Of a stretch of DNA of 64,000 nt, positions 36,959-44,145 are shown in pieces; position 1 is the first letter of the stretch, and each line of letters starts with the position of its first letter. The stretch comes from an uncultured Alistipes sp. (GTDB lineage Bacteria; Bacteroidota; Bacteroidia; Bacteroidales; Rikenellaceae). The translations under genes were made by a program, and so were the position numbers. The stretch spans positions 62,001-126,000 of the forward strand of contig UQKD01000006.1 in assembly GCA_900541585.1 (NCBI GenBank). The letters are read 5' to 3'. The notes beneath the pieces were generated by a model that saw only the letters and a list, made by a program, of their open reading frames with translations, was not told the DNA's origin and made no database searches.

Positions 36959-36990
36959 TTTGCTTTTGCCCTCGTTTATTTGTATCTTTG
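36959..36990 (+). promoter_or_regulatory. Promoter 3, nearest the GH2-like gene
   Basis: TTTG at 36959-36962, 20 bases, TATCTTTG at 36983-36990, 25 bases before the ATG at 37016. The -33 element is part of the palindrome GCAAACGCGTTTGC at 36950-36963. Confidence 0.7.
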
Positions 36991-37015
36991 TCCGGATTAT
37001 ACACCCCCGCAAACG

Positions 37016-38356
37016 ATGAAACGAACGATATTGACGGCTGCGCTGGCAGCCTGCACGCTCTCCGCGGCAGCCCAGATCATGGAGGAGAGGAATCCGGTCC
37101 CGATGGCGGCCGGAGGGGGCCGCGTCTACCGCACGGAAGTCGTCCCCTACGACGCGCGCCACGACGCCGAGGCCCGCAACCGCGAAGCCGGAGGCTACTG
37201 GATGGCCTTCAAACCCGAGGTGGCGGCAGCGGGCGACGCCATATCGGTCGTGGGCCAGACCGTGGACATTCCCTACGTCTGGACCGACGGCGACGTCTAC
37301 CTGCACCTCGAAAACACCCGCTCGGCCTACACGCTGTGGGTCAACGATCAGCTCGTGGCCGAGGTCGAAGACTCGGCGACACCCGCCGAGTTCTGCCTTA
37401 CGCCCTACATCCGGCAGGGTAAGAACTCGCTGAAACTGATCCTGCGCAACGCCGCGGCCGAGCAGCTCAACGCCATCCCCGCCAGGCGCAAACCCTTCGA
37501 AAACAGTTACCTCTACTATCAGAACAAACGCGCGATCGGCGACTTCGAGATCGCGCTCGTGCCCGATTCGACCCGCCGGTTCGGCATCCTCGACCTGGCG
37601 ATCGTGGTCCGCAACGCGTACAACTACGAGGAACCCGTCACCGTCGGTTACGACATCTATTCGCCGCAGGGCAAGCTGCTCGATTTCAACATGACCGAAA
37701 TCACGATCCCCGGCCGTTCGACCGACACGGTGCGTTTCAGCCCCTTCATCTACCACACCTACGAGAACAAATGGGAGGCCGGGAGCAAAACGCCGCCGCT
37801 TTACAAGGTGATGCTTTTCACGCGCCGCAACGGAGTCTACAAGGAGTATATGCCCCTGAAGATCGGCTTCGGCAAGACCGAACTCGTCGACGGACGCATC
37901 ATGCGGCTGGGTAAGGAGCTGAAACCCGTCAAGGCCGAATACAACGCCGCCGCCGACCGCAAGACGACGCTCGCGGAGCTGAAAGCCCTGAAGGCCAAAG
38001 GAAAGAACACGATCTGCCCGGACTATCCGCAGCCCGCATGGTTCTACTCCCTGTGCGACGAACTGGGTCTCTACGTCATCGACCGGGCGAACATCAACGC
38101 CCCGGAACGGAGCGGCGACCGCACCGTCGGGGGCACGCCGTCGAACGATCCGAAACTCGTCGGCGACTACCTCGAACGCGTGAAGGCGATGTACTACCGT
38201 TCGCGCAATTTCACCTGCGTCATCGCCTATGAGCTGGGCGGCCCCTCGGGCAACGGTTACAATATGTACAAGGCCTACCAATGGCTCAAATCGGTCGAAA
38301 AGTCCCGTCCGGTGATCTACGCCGATGCCGACGGCGAATGGAATTCGGACTTGTAA
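37016..38356 (+). CDS. GH2-like protein lacking catalytic residues, secreted
   Basis: 446 residues with a signal peptide (MKRTILTAALAACTLSAAAQ). The sugar-binding jelly-roll of GH2 beta-galactosidases is followed by an immunoglobulin-like domain (LDLAIVVRNAYNYEEPVTVG) and the first part of the TIM barrel. Aligned by eye with LacZ, YPQPAWFYSLCDELGLYVID and YQWLKSVEKSRPVIYADADG are clearly homologous. However, the acid/base motif GNES reads GGPS (YELGGPSGNGYN), ANIE reads ANIN, and the protein ends before the region of the nucleophile glutamate. It is therefore probably a non-catalytic glycan-binding protein or a decayed enzyme. The reading frame is intact and it has consensus promoters, favouring a working protein. 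It is 13 bases from the nuclease gene downstream. Confidence 0.8.
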   Translation: MKRTILTAALAACTLSAAAQIMEERNPVPMAAGGGRVYRTEVVPYDARHDAEARNREAGGYWMAFKPEVAAAGDAISVVGQTVDIPYVWTDGDVYLHLENTRSAYTLWVNDQLVAEVEDSATPAEFCLTPYIRQGKNSLKLILRNAAAEQLNAIPARRKPFENSYLYYQNKRAIGDFEIALVPDSTRRFGILDLAIVVRNAYNYEEPVTVGYDIYSPQGKLLDFNMTEITIPGRSTDTVRFSPFIYHTYENKWEAGSKTPPLYKVMLFTRRNGVYKEYMPLKIGFGKTELVDGRIMRLGKELKPVKAEYNAAADRKTTLAELKALKAKGKNTICPDYPQPAWFYSLCDELGLYVIDRANINAPERSGDRTVGGTPSNDPKLVGDYLERVKAMYYRSRNFTCVIAYELGGPSGNGYNMYKAYQWLKSVEKSRPVIYADADGEWNSDL

Positions 38357-38369
38357 ATACGATAACCAA

Positions 38370-39158
38370 ATGAAAAAACTACTGCTGCTGCTGCTCTTCG
38401 CCGGTCTGCTCGACACGGGAAGTGTCCTGGGATGGGGACGCGAGGGGCACGAGACCATCGCCAAGATCGCCGAGCGCAACCTGACGAAAAAAGCCAAGAA
38501 GCGCATCGAGAAGTACCTCGGAGGCCACTCGATCGTCTACTTCGCCAAATGGATGGACGAATACCGCCACACCCCCGAATACAAGTTCACCAACAACTGG
38601 CACACCGCGCCGGTCAACGCCGAACTGCGTTACGAGGATTCGATGCTCACGACGGGCGGCAACGCCATCTACGGACTGGAGCAGGCCATCGAGAACCTGA
38701 AGAACTACCGCAGCCTCACCGACTCGGCCGTGGAGGTCAACCTCAAGTACGTCATCCACCTGACAGGCGACATGCACTGCCCGGCGCACATCAAGTACAC
38801 GACGCACGACATGAAATACGACGTGCTGTTCGAGGACAAGTACCACAAGCCGCACAAATTCCCCATCCACAGCGTCTGGGACAACGAGATCATCACCACC
38901 ACGCGCATCTGGTCGGTCAGCGAGTGGGCCGGCGAGTTGGACCGCCTTCCGAAGGCCGAAAGGCAGACCGTCGCCGCCGGGACGCCGCGCGACTGGCTCC
39001 ACGACAGCGCCGTCGTGTGCGAGGCGCAGTTCGAATGGGCGAAGCCCGGCCAGCGTCTGGGGCAGGATTTCCTGAACGAGGCCTTGCCGCTGATCGAGCA
39101 CCAGATCCGCAATGCCGGATACCGTCTTGCCCGTGTGCTGAACGAACTGTTCGGATAG
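38370..39158 (+). CDS. S1/P1 family nuclease, secreted
   Basis: 262 residues with a signal peptide before GWGREGHETI. In this zinc-dependent family the mature N-terminal Trp is a zinc ligand, and WGREGH supplies Trp and His. Further ligands are visible in WMDEYRHTPEY, NNWHTAPVN, HLTGDMHCPAH and HSVWDNEII. It probably degrades single-stranded DNA or RNA, or removes 3' phosphates, outside the cytoplasm. The start at 38370 follows the GH2-like stop by 13 bases, so the two are likely co-transcribed. Some homologues act as phospholipase C-like enzymes, but the motif set here favours nuclease. Confidence 0.88.
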   Translation: MKKLLLLLLFAGLLDTGSVLGWGREGHETIAKIAERNLTKKAKKRIEKYLGGHSIVYFAKWMDEYRHTPEYKFTNNWHTAPVNAELRYEDSMLTTGGNAIYGLEQAIENLKNYRSLTDSAVEVNLKYVIHLTGDMHCPAHIKYTTHDMKYDVLFEDKYHKPHKFPIHSVWDNEIITTTRIWSVSEWAGELDRLPKAERQTVAAGTPRDWLHDSAVVCEAQFEWAKPGQRLGQDFLNEALPLIEHQIRNAGYRLARVLNELFG

Positions 39159-39179
39159 CACCCCCGGACCCGAAGTCCC

Positions 39180-39205
39180 GATGCCGCGCCCCAAAGCGCG
39201 GCATC
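39180..39205 (+). terminator. Probable terminator after the S1/P1 nuclease gene
   Basis: A perfect 10-bp stem (GATGCCGCGC at 39180-39189 with 39196-39205) with a 6-base loop, but only a short T-run follows. Confidence 0.55.
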
Positions 39206-39229
39206 GCCGTTTCCGGGCGGGAAAAACGA

Positions 39230-39261
39230 TTTGTCCGAACCGAATAAAAAGGCTATCTTTG
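39230..39261 (+). promoter_or_regulatory. Promoter for rlmH
   Basis: TTTG at 39230-39233, 20 bases, TATCTTTG at 39254-39261; full consensus, 39 bases before the rlmH ATG. Confidence 0.75.
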
Positions 39262-39299
39262 CGCCGTACTGCGCCCGACGCACGCGCAGGCGGAACGCA

Positions 39300-39773
39300 A
39301 TGACCATAGAGCTGATCGTCATAGGAAAGACCGATTCGAAAGAGATCGCCGCGCTGGTGGAACTGTATGCCCGGCGCGTGAATCACTATTGCCGGTTCGC
39401 CGTCACCTCGCTGCCCGACGTGCGCAACACCAAAAACATGACCGTTCGGCAGCAGCGCACGGCCGAAGGCGAAGCCATCCTGCGCCAGCTTGCCGACGGC
39501 GACTACGTGACGCTGCTCGACGAACGCGGCGAGGAATACCGCTCGGTGGAGTTCGCGCTGTGGCTGCAAAAGCGGCTGAACAGCGGCGTGAAACGCCTGG
39601 TACTGGTCATCGGCGGTCCCTACGGCTTCTCGGACGAAGTTTACGCGCGCGCCGACGGCCGCCTGTCGCTCTCGCGCATGACCTTCTCCCACCAGATCGT
39701 GCGGGCCATCTTCGCCGAGCAGATCTACCGGGCCTTCACCATCCTCAACAACGAACCCTACCACCACGAATGA
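39300..39773 (+). CDS. rlmH: 23S rRNA (pseudouridine1915-N3)-methyltransferase
   Basis: 157-residue SPOUT-class methyltransferase that methylates pseudouridine 1915 in helix 69 of 23S rRNA using S-adenosylmethionine. The start MTIELIVIGKT at 39300 lies downstream of the consensus promoter; an upstream reading would begin inside it. Family motifs are TLLDERGEEYRSVEFA, LVIGGPYGFSDEVYARAD and SLSRMTFSHQIVRAIFAEQI, with YRAFTILNNEPYHHE at the end, which is almost invariant. The stop codon overlaps the start of the next gene (ATGA), implying coupling to the regulator. Confidence 0.97.
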   Translation: MTIELIVIGKTDSKEIAALVELYARRVNHYCRFAVTSLPDVRNTKNMTVRQQRTAEGEAILRQLADGDYVTLLDERGEEYRSVEFALWLQKRLNSGVKRLVLVIGGPYGFSDEVYARADGRLSLSRMTFSHQIVRAIFAEQIYRAFTILNNEPYHHE

Positions 39774-40348
39774 TGCAGCAGCGCCCCGCCATAGCCGTCC
39801 TGACCACCAATGTCCTCGTAGGCGTGGGACTGCGCTCCATCCTCGAAAAAGCGGCCCCGGCCGCCGACGTGGAGTTGTTCGGCGATTTTCAGGAATTTGC
39901 GGACGCCGATCCGGAGCGGTTCATCCATTATTTCGTCACGGCGCAGCTCTTCGCGGCGCACAACGCCTATTTCCGCGCCCGCAGCCACAGAACCATCGTC
40001 CTCACCAACGGACAGACGCCCGCCGGGATGCACTGCATCGACGTGCAGTGCGACGAGGAGCGGTTCGTGCGCTCGCTCATGCAGCTGCAACACAGCGTCC
40101 GCCGTCCGGAGCACGCCCTGCCCGCCCCGCCGCAGGCCGCGCAGCCGCTCACGGAACGCGAAGCCGAAGTGCTGACGCTCATCGCCGGCGGACTGATCAA
40201 CAAGCAGGTCGCCGACCGGCTGGGAATCGGCCTGACGACCGTGATCTCCCACCGCCGCAACATCATGGAGAAGCTCGGAATCCGCACCGCCGCCGGGCTG
40301 GTGGTCTACGCCCTCGCGGCGGGCTACGTCGATCCCGACGGGATGTGA
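39770..40348 (+). CDS. LuxR-type DNA-binding regulator with degenerate receiver-like domain
   Basis: 192 residues. The C-terminal helix-turn-helix is clear: PLTEREAEVLTLIAGGLINK and RLGIGLTTVISHRRNIMEKL, residues of about 122-170. The N-terminal 115 residues have the size of a receiver domain (AIAVLTTNVLVGVGLRSILE), but no phosphorylatable Asp after a hydrophobic strand can be identified, so phosphorylation-independent control is likely. It begins inside the rlmH stop codon. The TonB-dependent receptor gene 79 bases downstream is a plausible target. Confidence 0.82.
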   Translation: MMQQRPAIAVLTTNVLVGVGLRSILEKAAPAADVELFGDFQEFADADPERFIHYFVTAQLFAAHNAYFRARSHRTIVLTNGQTPAGMHCIDVQCDEERFVRSLMQLQHSVRRPEHALPAPPQAAQPLTEREAEVLTLIAGGLINKQVADRLGIGLTTVISHRRNIMEKLGIRTAAGLVVYALAAGYVDPDGM

Positions 40349-40370
40349 CGCGCCTCCTCATAAATTAGGA

Positions 40371-40401
40371 TTGCACCGACCGAAATAAAACCGTTACTTT
40401 G
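40371..40401 (+). promoter_or_regulatory. Possible promoter for the TonB-dependent receptor
   Basis: TTG near 40372, 20 bases, TTACTTTG ending near 40401; the second base of the -7 box differs from consensus. Confidence 0.45.
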
Positions 40402-40426
40402 TACACCCGATAACCGCAACCGACAC

Positions 40427-42721
40427 ATGCACCGCAAATCGCTCGTCATACCCCTGCTGCTGGCCTCCGCGGCCGCGGCCCGCGCCGCGGGCGGCAACGG
40501 CCCGGCGCCGGACACGGAGATGGCCGACACGGTGATCGTGGTGGACAAGGTGCAGGTGACGGCCATCAAACAGGGACTGGTGCTGCGCTCGCAGCCCGTC
40601 GCGGCGTCGATCGTCGGCAGCCGCGCCATCGAACGGGGCCGCATCGGGGCGGTGAAGAACCTCTCGCAGACGGTTCCCAACTTCCACGCCCCGGACTACG
40701 GTTCGCGCATGACCTCGTCGATCTACGTACGGGGACTCGGGGCGCGCATCGACCAGCCGGTCATCGGACTTAACATCGACAACGTTCCGGTGCTGAACAA
40801 GGACAACTTCGACACGGAGCTGGCCGACGCCGAGCGCATCGAGGTCCTGCGCGGCCCCCAGTCGACGCTCTACGGCCGCAACACGATGGGAGGCGTGGTG
40901 AACGTCTACACGCTCTCGCCGCTCACTTACGAAGGCGTGCGGCTCATGGCCGAATACGGCAGCGGGGATTCCTACCGTTTCCGTGCCTCGTCCTACTACA
41001 AGCTCGCGCCCGACCTCGGCATGGCCGTGACGGGCTACTACACCCATACGGGCGGCTTCTTCGAAAATCAGTGCACGGGCGAAAAGTGCGACCGGGAGCG
41101 GCTGGGCGGAGGACGCTGGAAAATGCAGTGGCGCAGCCGCCGGGGAGTGCGCATCGACAACACGCTCGCGTTCTCGGTGCTGGACCAGGGGGGCTATCCC
41201 TATGCCTACGTCGGCGAGGACATCGTGCGCGACGGCAAAACCGTCATCCGCAACGGGGAGATCGCCTACAACGACCCCTCGTCCTACCGCCGCACGACCG
41301 TCAGCGACGGGCTTACCGTGCGCTACGACACCGAAAAGTACTCCATCTCGTCGATCACCTCGTACCAGTATTCCGACGACGAGATGAACCTCGACCAGGA
41401 CTTCACGCCCGAATCCTGGTTCACCCTCCGGCAGGCCCGGCGCGAGCACGCCCTGACCGAGGACGTCGTGTTCCGGTCGCGCGACGGGCGGCGCTACGGC
41501 TGGCTGTTCGGGGCCTTCGGCTTCTACCGCCACGGAACGATGGACGCCCCGGTGAATTTCAAACGGACGGGCATCGAGGAGCTGATCCTCGGAAACGCCA
41601 ACGTCAGCCCCGATCTGGTCTACACGATGGATGCCGACGAACTGCCGCTCTACTCCGATTTCCGCATGCCTTCGTACGGCGCAGCGCTCTACCACGAATC
41701 ACGCCTTACGCTGGGCCGCTGGCGGATCACGGCCGGCATACGCGCCGATTACGAACGCACACGGCTGCGCTATCACAGCAAAGCCGACATGAGCTACTCT
41801 TTAAGCGTCAACGGGGGAGCGCCGTTTCCCCTCGGAATCGCCATCGACGAGACGAACGAGATAGCCCACTCCTATACCGAAATACTCCCGAAATTCTCGG
41901 CCATGTACAGCTTCGATGAGATGCGCAACCTCTACGTTTCCATAGCCCGGGGCTACAAGGCCGGAGGATTCAATACGCAGATGTTCTCGGACATCCTGCA
42001 GGAGAAAATCAAATGGCAGATGGCTTCGGGAATCCCTTACGAAGAGCCGGACCTCATGTCCTATAAACCCGAATACAGCTGGAACTACGAACTGGGCGGC
42101 CATTTCTCGTGCATGGACGGCGCCGTGCGGGGCGATTTCGCGCTGTTCTACATCGACGTCCGCGACCAGCAGATCACGGTCTTTCCCGAGGGGCAGACCA
42201 CGGGCCGCATGATGACCAACGCAGGACGCACGCGCAGCCTCGGGGCCGAAGCGGCATTGCAGGTTTCGCCGTGGCGGCAGTTGGACATCAACCTGGCCTA
42301 CGGCTACACCGACGCCCGGTTCGTGAAGTACGAGACCACCGTGAAAGACGACGCCGGCACCCCCGTGCGCATCAGCTACAAGGACAATCGCATCCCTTAC
42401 GCCCCGCAGCACACCTTCTCGGCCAATGCGGCGTGGACCGTAGCGACGGGTGTGACGTGGCTCGGCGACGTAGTCCTGCAGACCGGGGTCCGCTGTGCGG
42501 GGCGCATCTGGTGGAACGAGGAGAACTCGCTCTCGCAGCCGTTCTACGCCCTCGCGGACGCCTCCGTACGGTTCGAGCACAAGCACTATTCGCTCGACAT
42601 CTGGGGCCGCAACCTCGGAGGAGCGCGCTACGACGTCTTCTATTTCAAGTCGATCGGCAACGAGTTCGTCCAGCGCGGACGCCCCCGGACTTTCGGCATC
42701 ACCCTGAATATAAACATATAA
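40427..42721 (+). CDS. TonB-dependent outer-membrane receptor (non-SusC type)
   Basis: 764 residues with a signal peptide. Unlike the SusC proteins it lacks the N-terminal carboxypeptidase-like domain and goes straight from a short TonB-box region (DTVIVVDKVQVTA) to the plug. Plug motifs are YVRGLGARIDQPVIGLNIDN and ERIEVLRGPQSTLYGRNTMG followed by GVVNVYT. Barrel strands run to the terminal PRTFGITLNINI. This class usually imports iron chelates, haem or vitamins, but no specificity residues can be named. A small lipoprotein gene follows 14 bases downstream, as is common for metal or haem systems. Confidence 0.9.
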   Translation: MHRKSLVIPLLLASAAAARAAGGNGPAPDTEMADTVIVVDKVQVTAIKQGLVLRSQPVAASIVGSRAIERGRIGAVKNLSQTVPNFHAPDYGSRMTSSIYVRGLGARIDQPVIGLNIDNVPVLNKDNFDTELADAERIEVLRGPQSTLYGRNTMGGVVNVYTLSPLTYEGVRLMAEYGSGDSYRFRASSYYKLAPDLGMAVTGYYTHTGGFFENQCTGEKCDRERLGGGRWKMQWRSRRGVRIDNTLAFSVLDQGGYPYAYVGEDIVRDGKTVIRNGEIAYNDPSSYRRTTVSDGLTVRYDTEKYSISSITSYQYSDDEMNLDQDFTPESWFTLRQARREHALTEDVVFRSRDGRRYGWLFGAFGFYRHGTMDAPVNFKRTGIEELILGNANVSPDLVYTMDADELPLYSDFRMPSYGAALYHESRLTLGRWRITAGIRADYERTRLRYHSKADMSYSLSVNGGAPFPLGIAIDETNEIAHSYTEILPKFSAMYSFDEMRNLYVSIARGYKAGGFNTQMFSDILQEKIKWQMASGIPYEEPDLMSYKPEYSWNYELGGHFSCMDGAVRGDFALFYIDVRDQQITVFPEGQTTGRMMTNAGRTRSLGAEAALQVSPWRQLDINLAYGYTDARFVKYETTVKDDAGTPVRISYKDNRIPYAPQHTFSANAAWTVATGVTWLGDVVLQTGVRCAGRIWWNEENSLSQPFYALADASVRFEHKHYSLDIWGRNLGGARYDVFYFKSIGNEFVQRGRPRTFGITLNINI

Positions 42722-42735
42722 AAAATAATCTCGTT

Positions 42736-43275
42736 ATGAAAAAATTCTTCCTCCTTCTGTTCGCCGCCGCGGCATTCGCGGCCTGCAACGACGATGACGG
42801 TGAACCCAAGATCCGTTATGCCACGATCAACGACGGTATCGTAAACGGTCTGATGCAAGGTATCAATATGCATTTCTACGGCACCGCTACGGTCACCGAA
42901 GAGCAGCAGAACAGCACCTACACCGACAATGAAGCCTATTTCGAGTTTGCGGGCGGTCCGGAAAATTTCTCCCTCTACATGCACAAAACGCGCTTCGCCG
43001 CCAACATGCCGCCCCTCGAAATGAAGATTCCGCATACGGCTTACACAGGCGACGGCAATTCGATCGCCTTCTCCGAGGTGAGCATCGTCCCCGAAGTGAA
43101 CCTGCCCAACAGCACCGGCGGCGGATACAGCTACCAGCCCATGCCGGCCTACACGCTTACCGAAGTCGAAGGGGCGATCGACGGCGTCAACTGCCGCGTC
43201 AGCTTCATCTGTAACGTTCCCAAACTGGGAACCTATCGAATGGAATACGAAGGCAAACTGATTATCAAAGAATAA
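42736..43275 (+). CDS. Small lipoprotein encoded with the TonB receptor
   Basis: 179 residues with a lipobox at Cys17 (AAFAACNDDDGEP); the acidic run after the cysteine fits surface export in Bacteroidetes. The rest is predicted beta-rich (INMHFYGTATVTEEQ, NAYFEFAGG-like segments, GTYRMEYEGKLIIKE). I do not recognise a family with confidence; a calycin-like barrel is possible. Its position directly after the receptor suggests it binds or hands over the same ligand. Confidence 0.72.
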   Translation: MKKFFLLLFAAAAFAACNDDDGEPKIRYATINDGIVNGLMQGINMHFYGTATVTEEQQNSTYTDNEAYFEFAGGPENFSLYMHKTRFAANMPPLEMKIPHTAYTGDGNSIAFSEVSIVPEVNLPNSTGGGYSYQPMPAYTLTEVEGAIDGVNCRVSFICNVPKLGTYRMEYEGKLIIKE

Positions 43276-43287
43276 ATTCACAAAGTC

Positions 43288-44142
43288 ATGAAACCCGAAT
43301 ACAAACCTTTCGTAGACTCCCTGATCGAACTCTGCATCCGGGAAGACATCGGCGACGGCGACCACACGTCGCTTTCGTGCATCCCCGCCGACGAGCACGG
43401 ACGCATGCGCCTCTTGTGCAAGCAGGAGGGCACGATCGCCGGCATCGAAATCGCACAGCTGGTGCTGCAGCGCCTCGATCCCGAGATGAAATTCGAACAG
43501 ATCCTGCACGACGGCGACCGTGTCGCGCCCGGCGACGTGGCCTTTTACGTCTCGGGACGCCTGCGCTCGCTGCTTCAGGCCGAGCGCATCCTGCTGAACA
43601 TCATGCAGCGCATGAGCGGCGTGGCGACCCAGACGGCCGTTTACGTCAAGCGGCTGGAGGGTCTCCACACCAAGGTCCTCGACACGCGCAAGACCACGCC
43701 CGGGATGCGCGTGCTGGACAAAATGGCCGTGAAGCTGGGCGGCGGCGAGAACCACCGCATGGGACTCTTCGACATGATCCTGCTGAAGGACAACCACATC
43801 GACTTCGCCGGCGGCATCCGTCCCGCAATCGAAGGCGTGCGCGAATATCTCAAGGCCAAGGGCAAGAATATCCCCATCGAGTGCGAGGTCCGCTCGCTGG
43901 AAGACATCGACGAGGTGTTCGCGGCGGGCGGAGTCGACCGCATCATGTTCGACAATTTCACGCCCGAAATGACCCGCAAGGCGGTCGAGAAGGTCGCCGG
44001 CCGCTGCGAGACCGAATCGAGCGGAGGCATCACGCTCGAAACGATGCGCGACTACGCCCAATGCGGCGTCGACTTCATCTCGGTAGGCGCGCTGACGCAC
44101 CAGATCAAATCGCTCGACATGTCGCTGAAGGCCTGCGAATAA
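43288..44142 (+). CDS. nadC: Nicotinate-nucleotide pyrophosphorylase (carboxylating)
   Basis: Quinolinate phosphoribosyltransferase of de novo NAD synthesis; 284 residues, the usual length. Motifs: REDIGDGDHTS at the N-terminus, RLRSLLQAERILLNIMQRMS, TRKTTPGMRVLDKMAVKLGG (substrate-binding Arg/Lys), MILLKDNHI and the C-terminal ESSGGITLETMRDYAQCGVD with FISVGALTH. It starts 12 bases after the lipoprotein gene and ends 3 bases before the membrane transferase gene, so these are probably one transcript. Confidence 0.97.
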   Translation: MKPEYKPFVDSLIELCIREDIGDGDHTSLSCIPADEHGRMRLLCKQEGTIAGIEIAQLVLQRLDPEMKFEQILHDGDRVAPGDVAFYVSGRLRSLLQAERILLNIMQRMSGVATQTAVYVKRLEGLHTKVLDTRKTTPGMRVLDKMAVKLGGGENHRMGLFDMILLKDNHIDFAGGIRPAIEGVREYLKAKGKNIPIECEVRSLEDIDEVFAAGGVDRIMFDNFTPEMTRKAVEKVAGRCETESSGGITLETMRDYAQCGVDFISVGALTHQIKSLDMSLKACE

Positions 44143-44145
44143 CCG

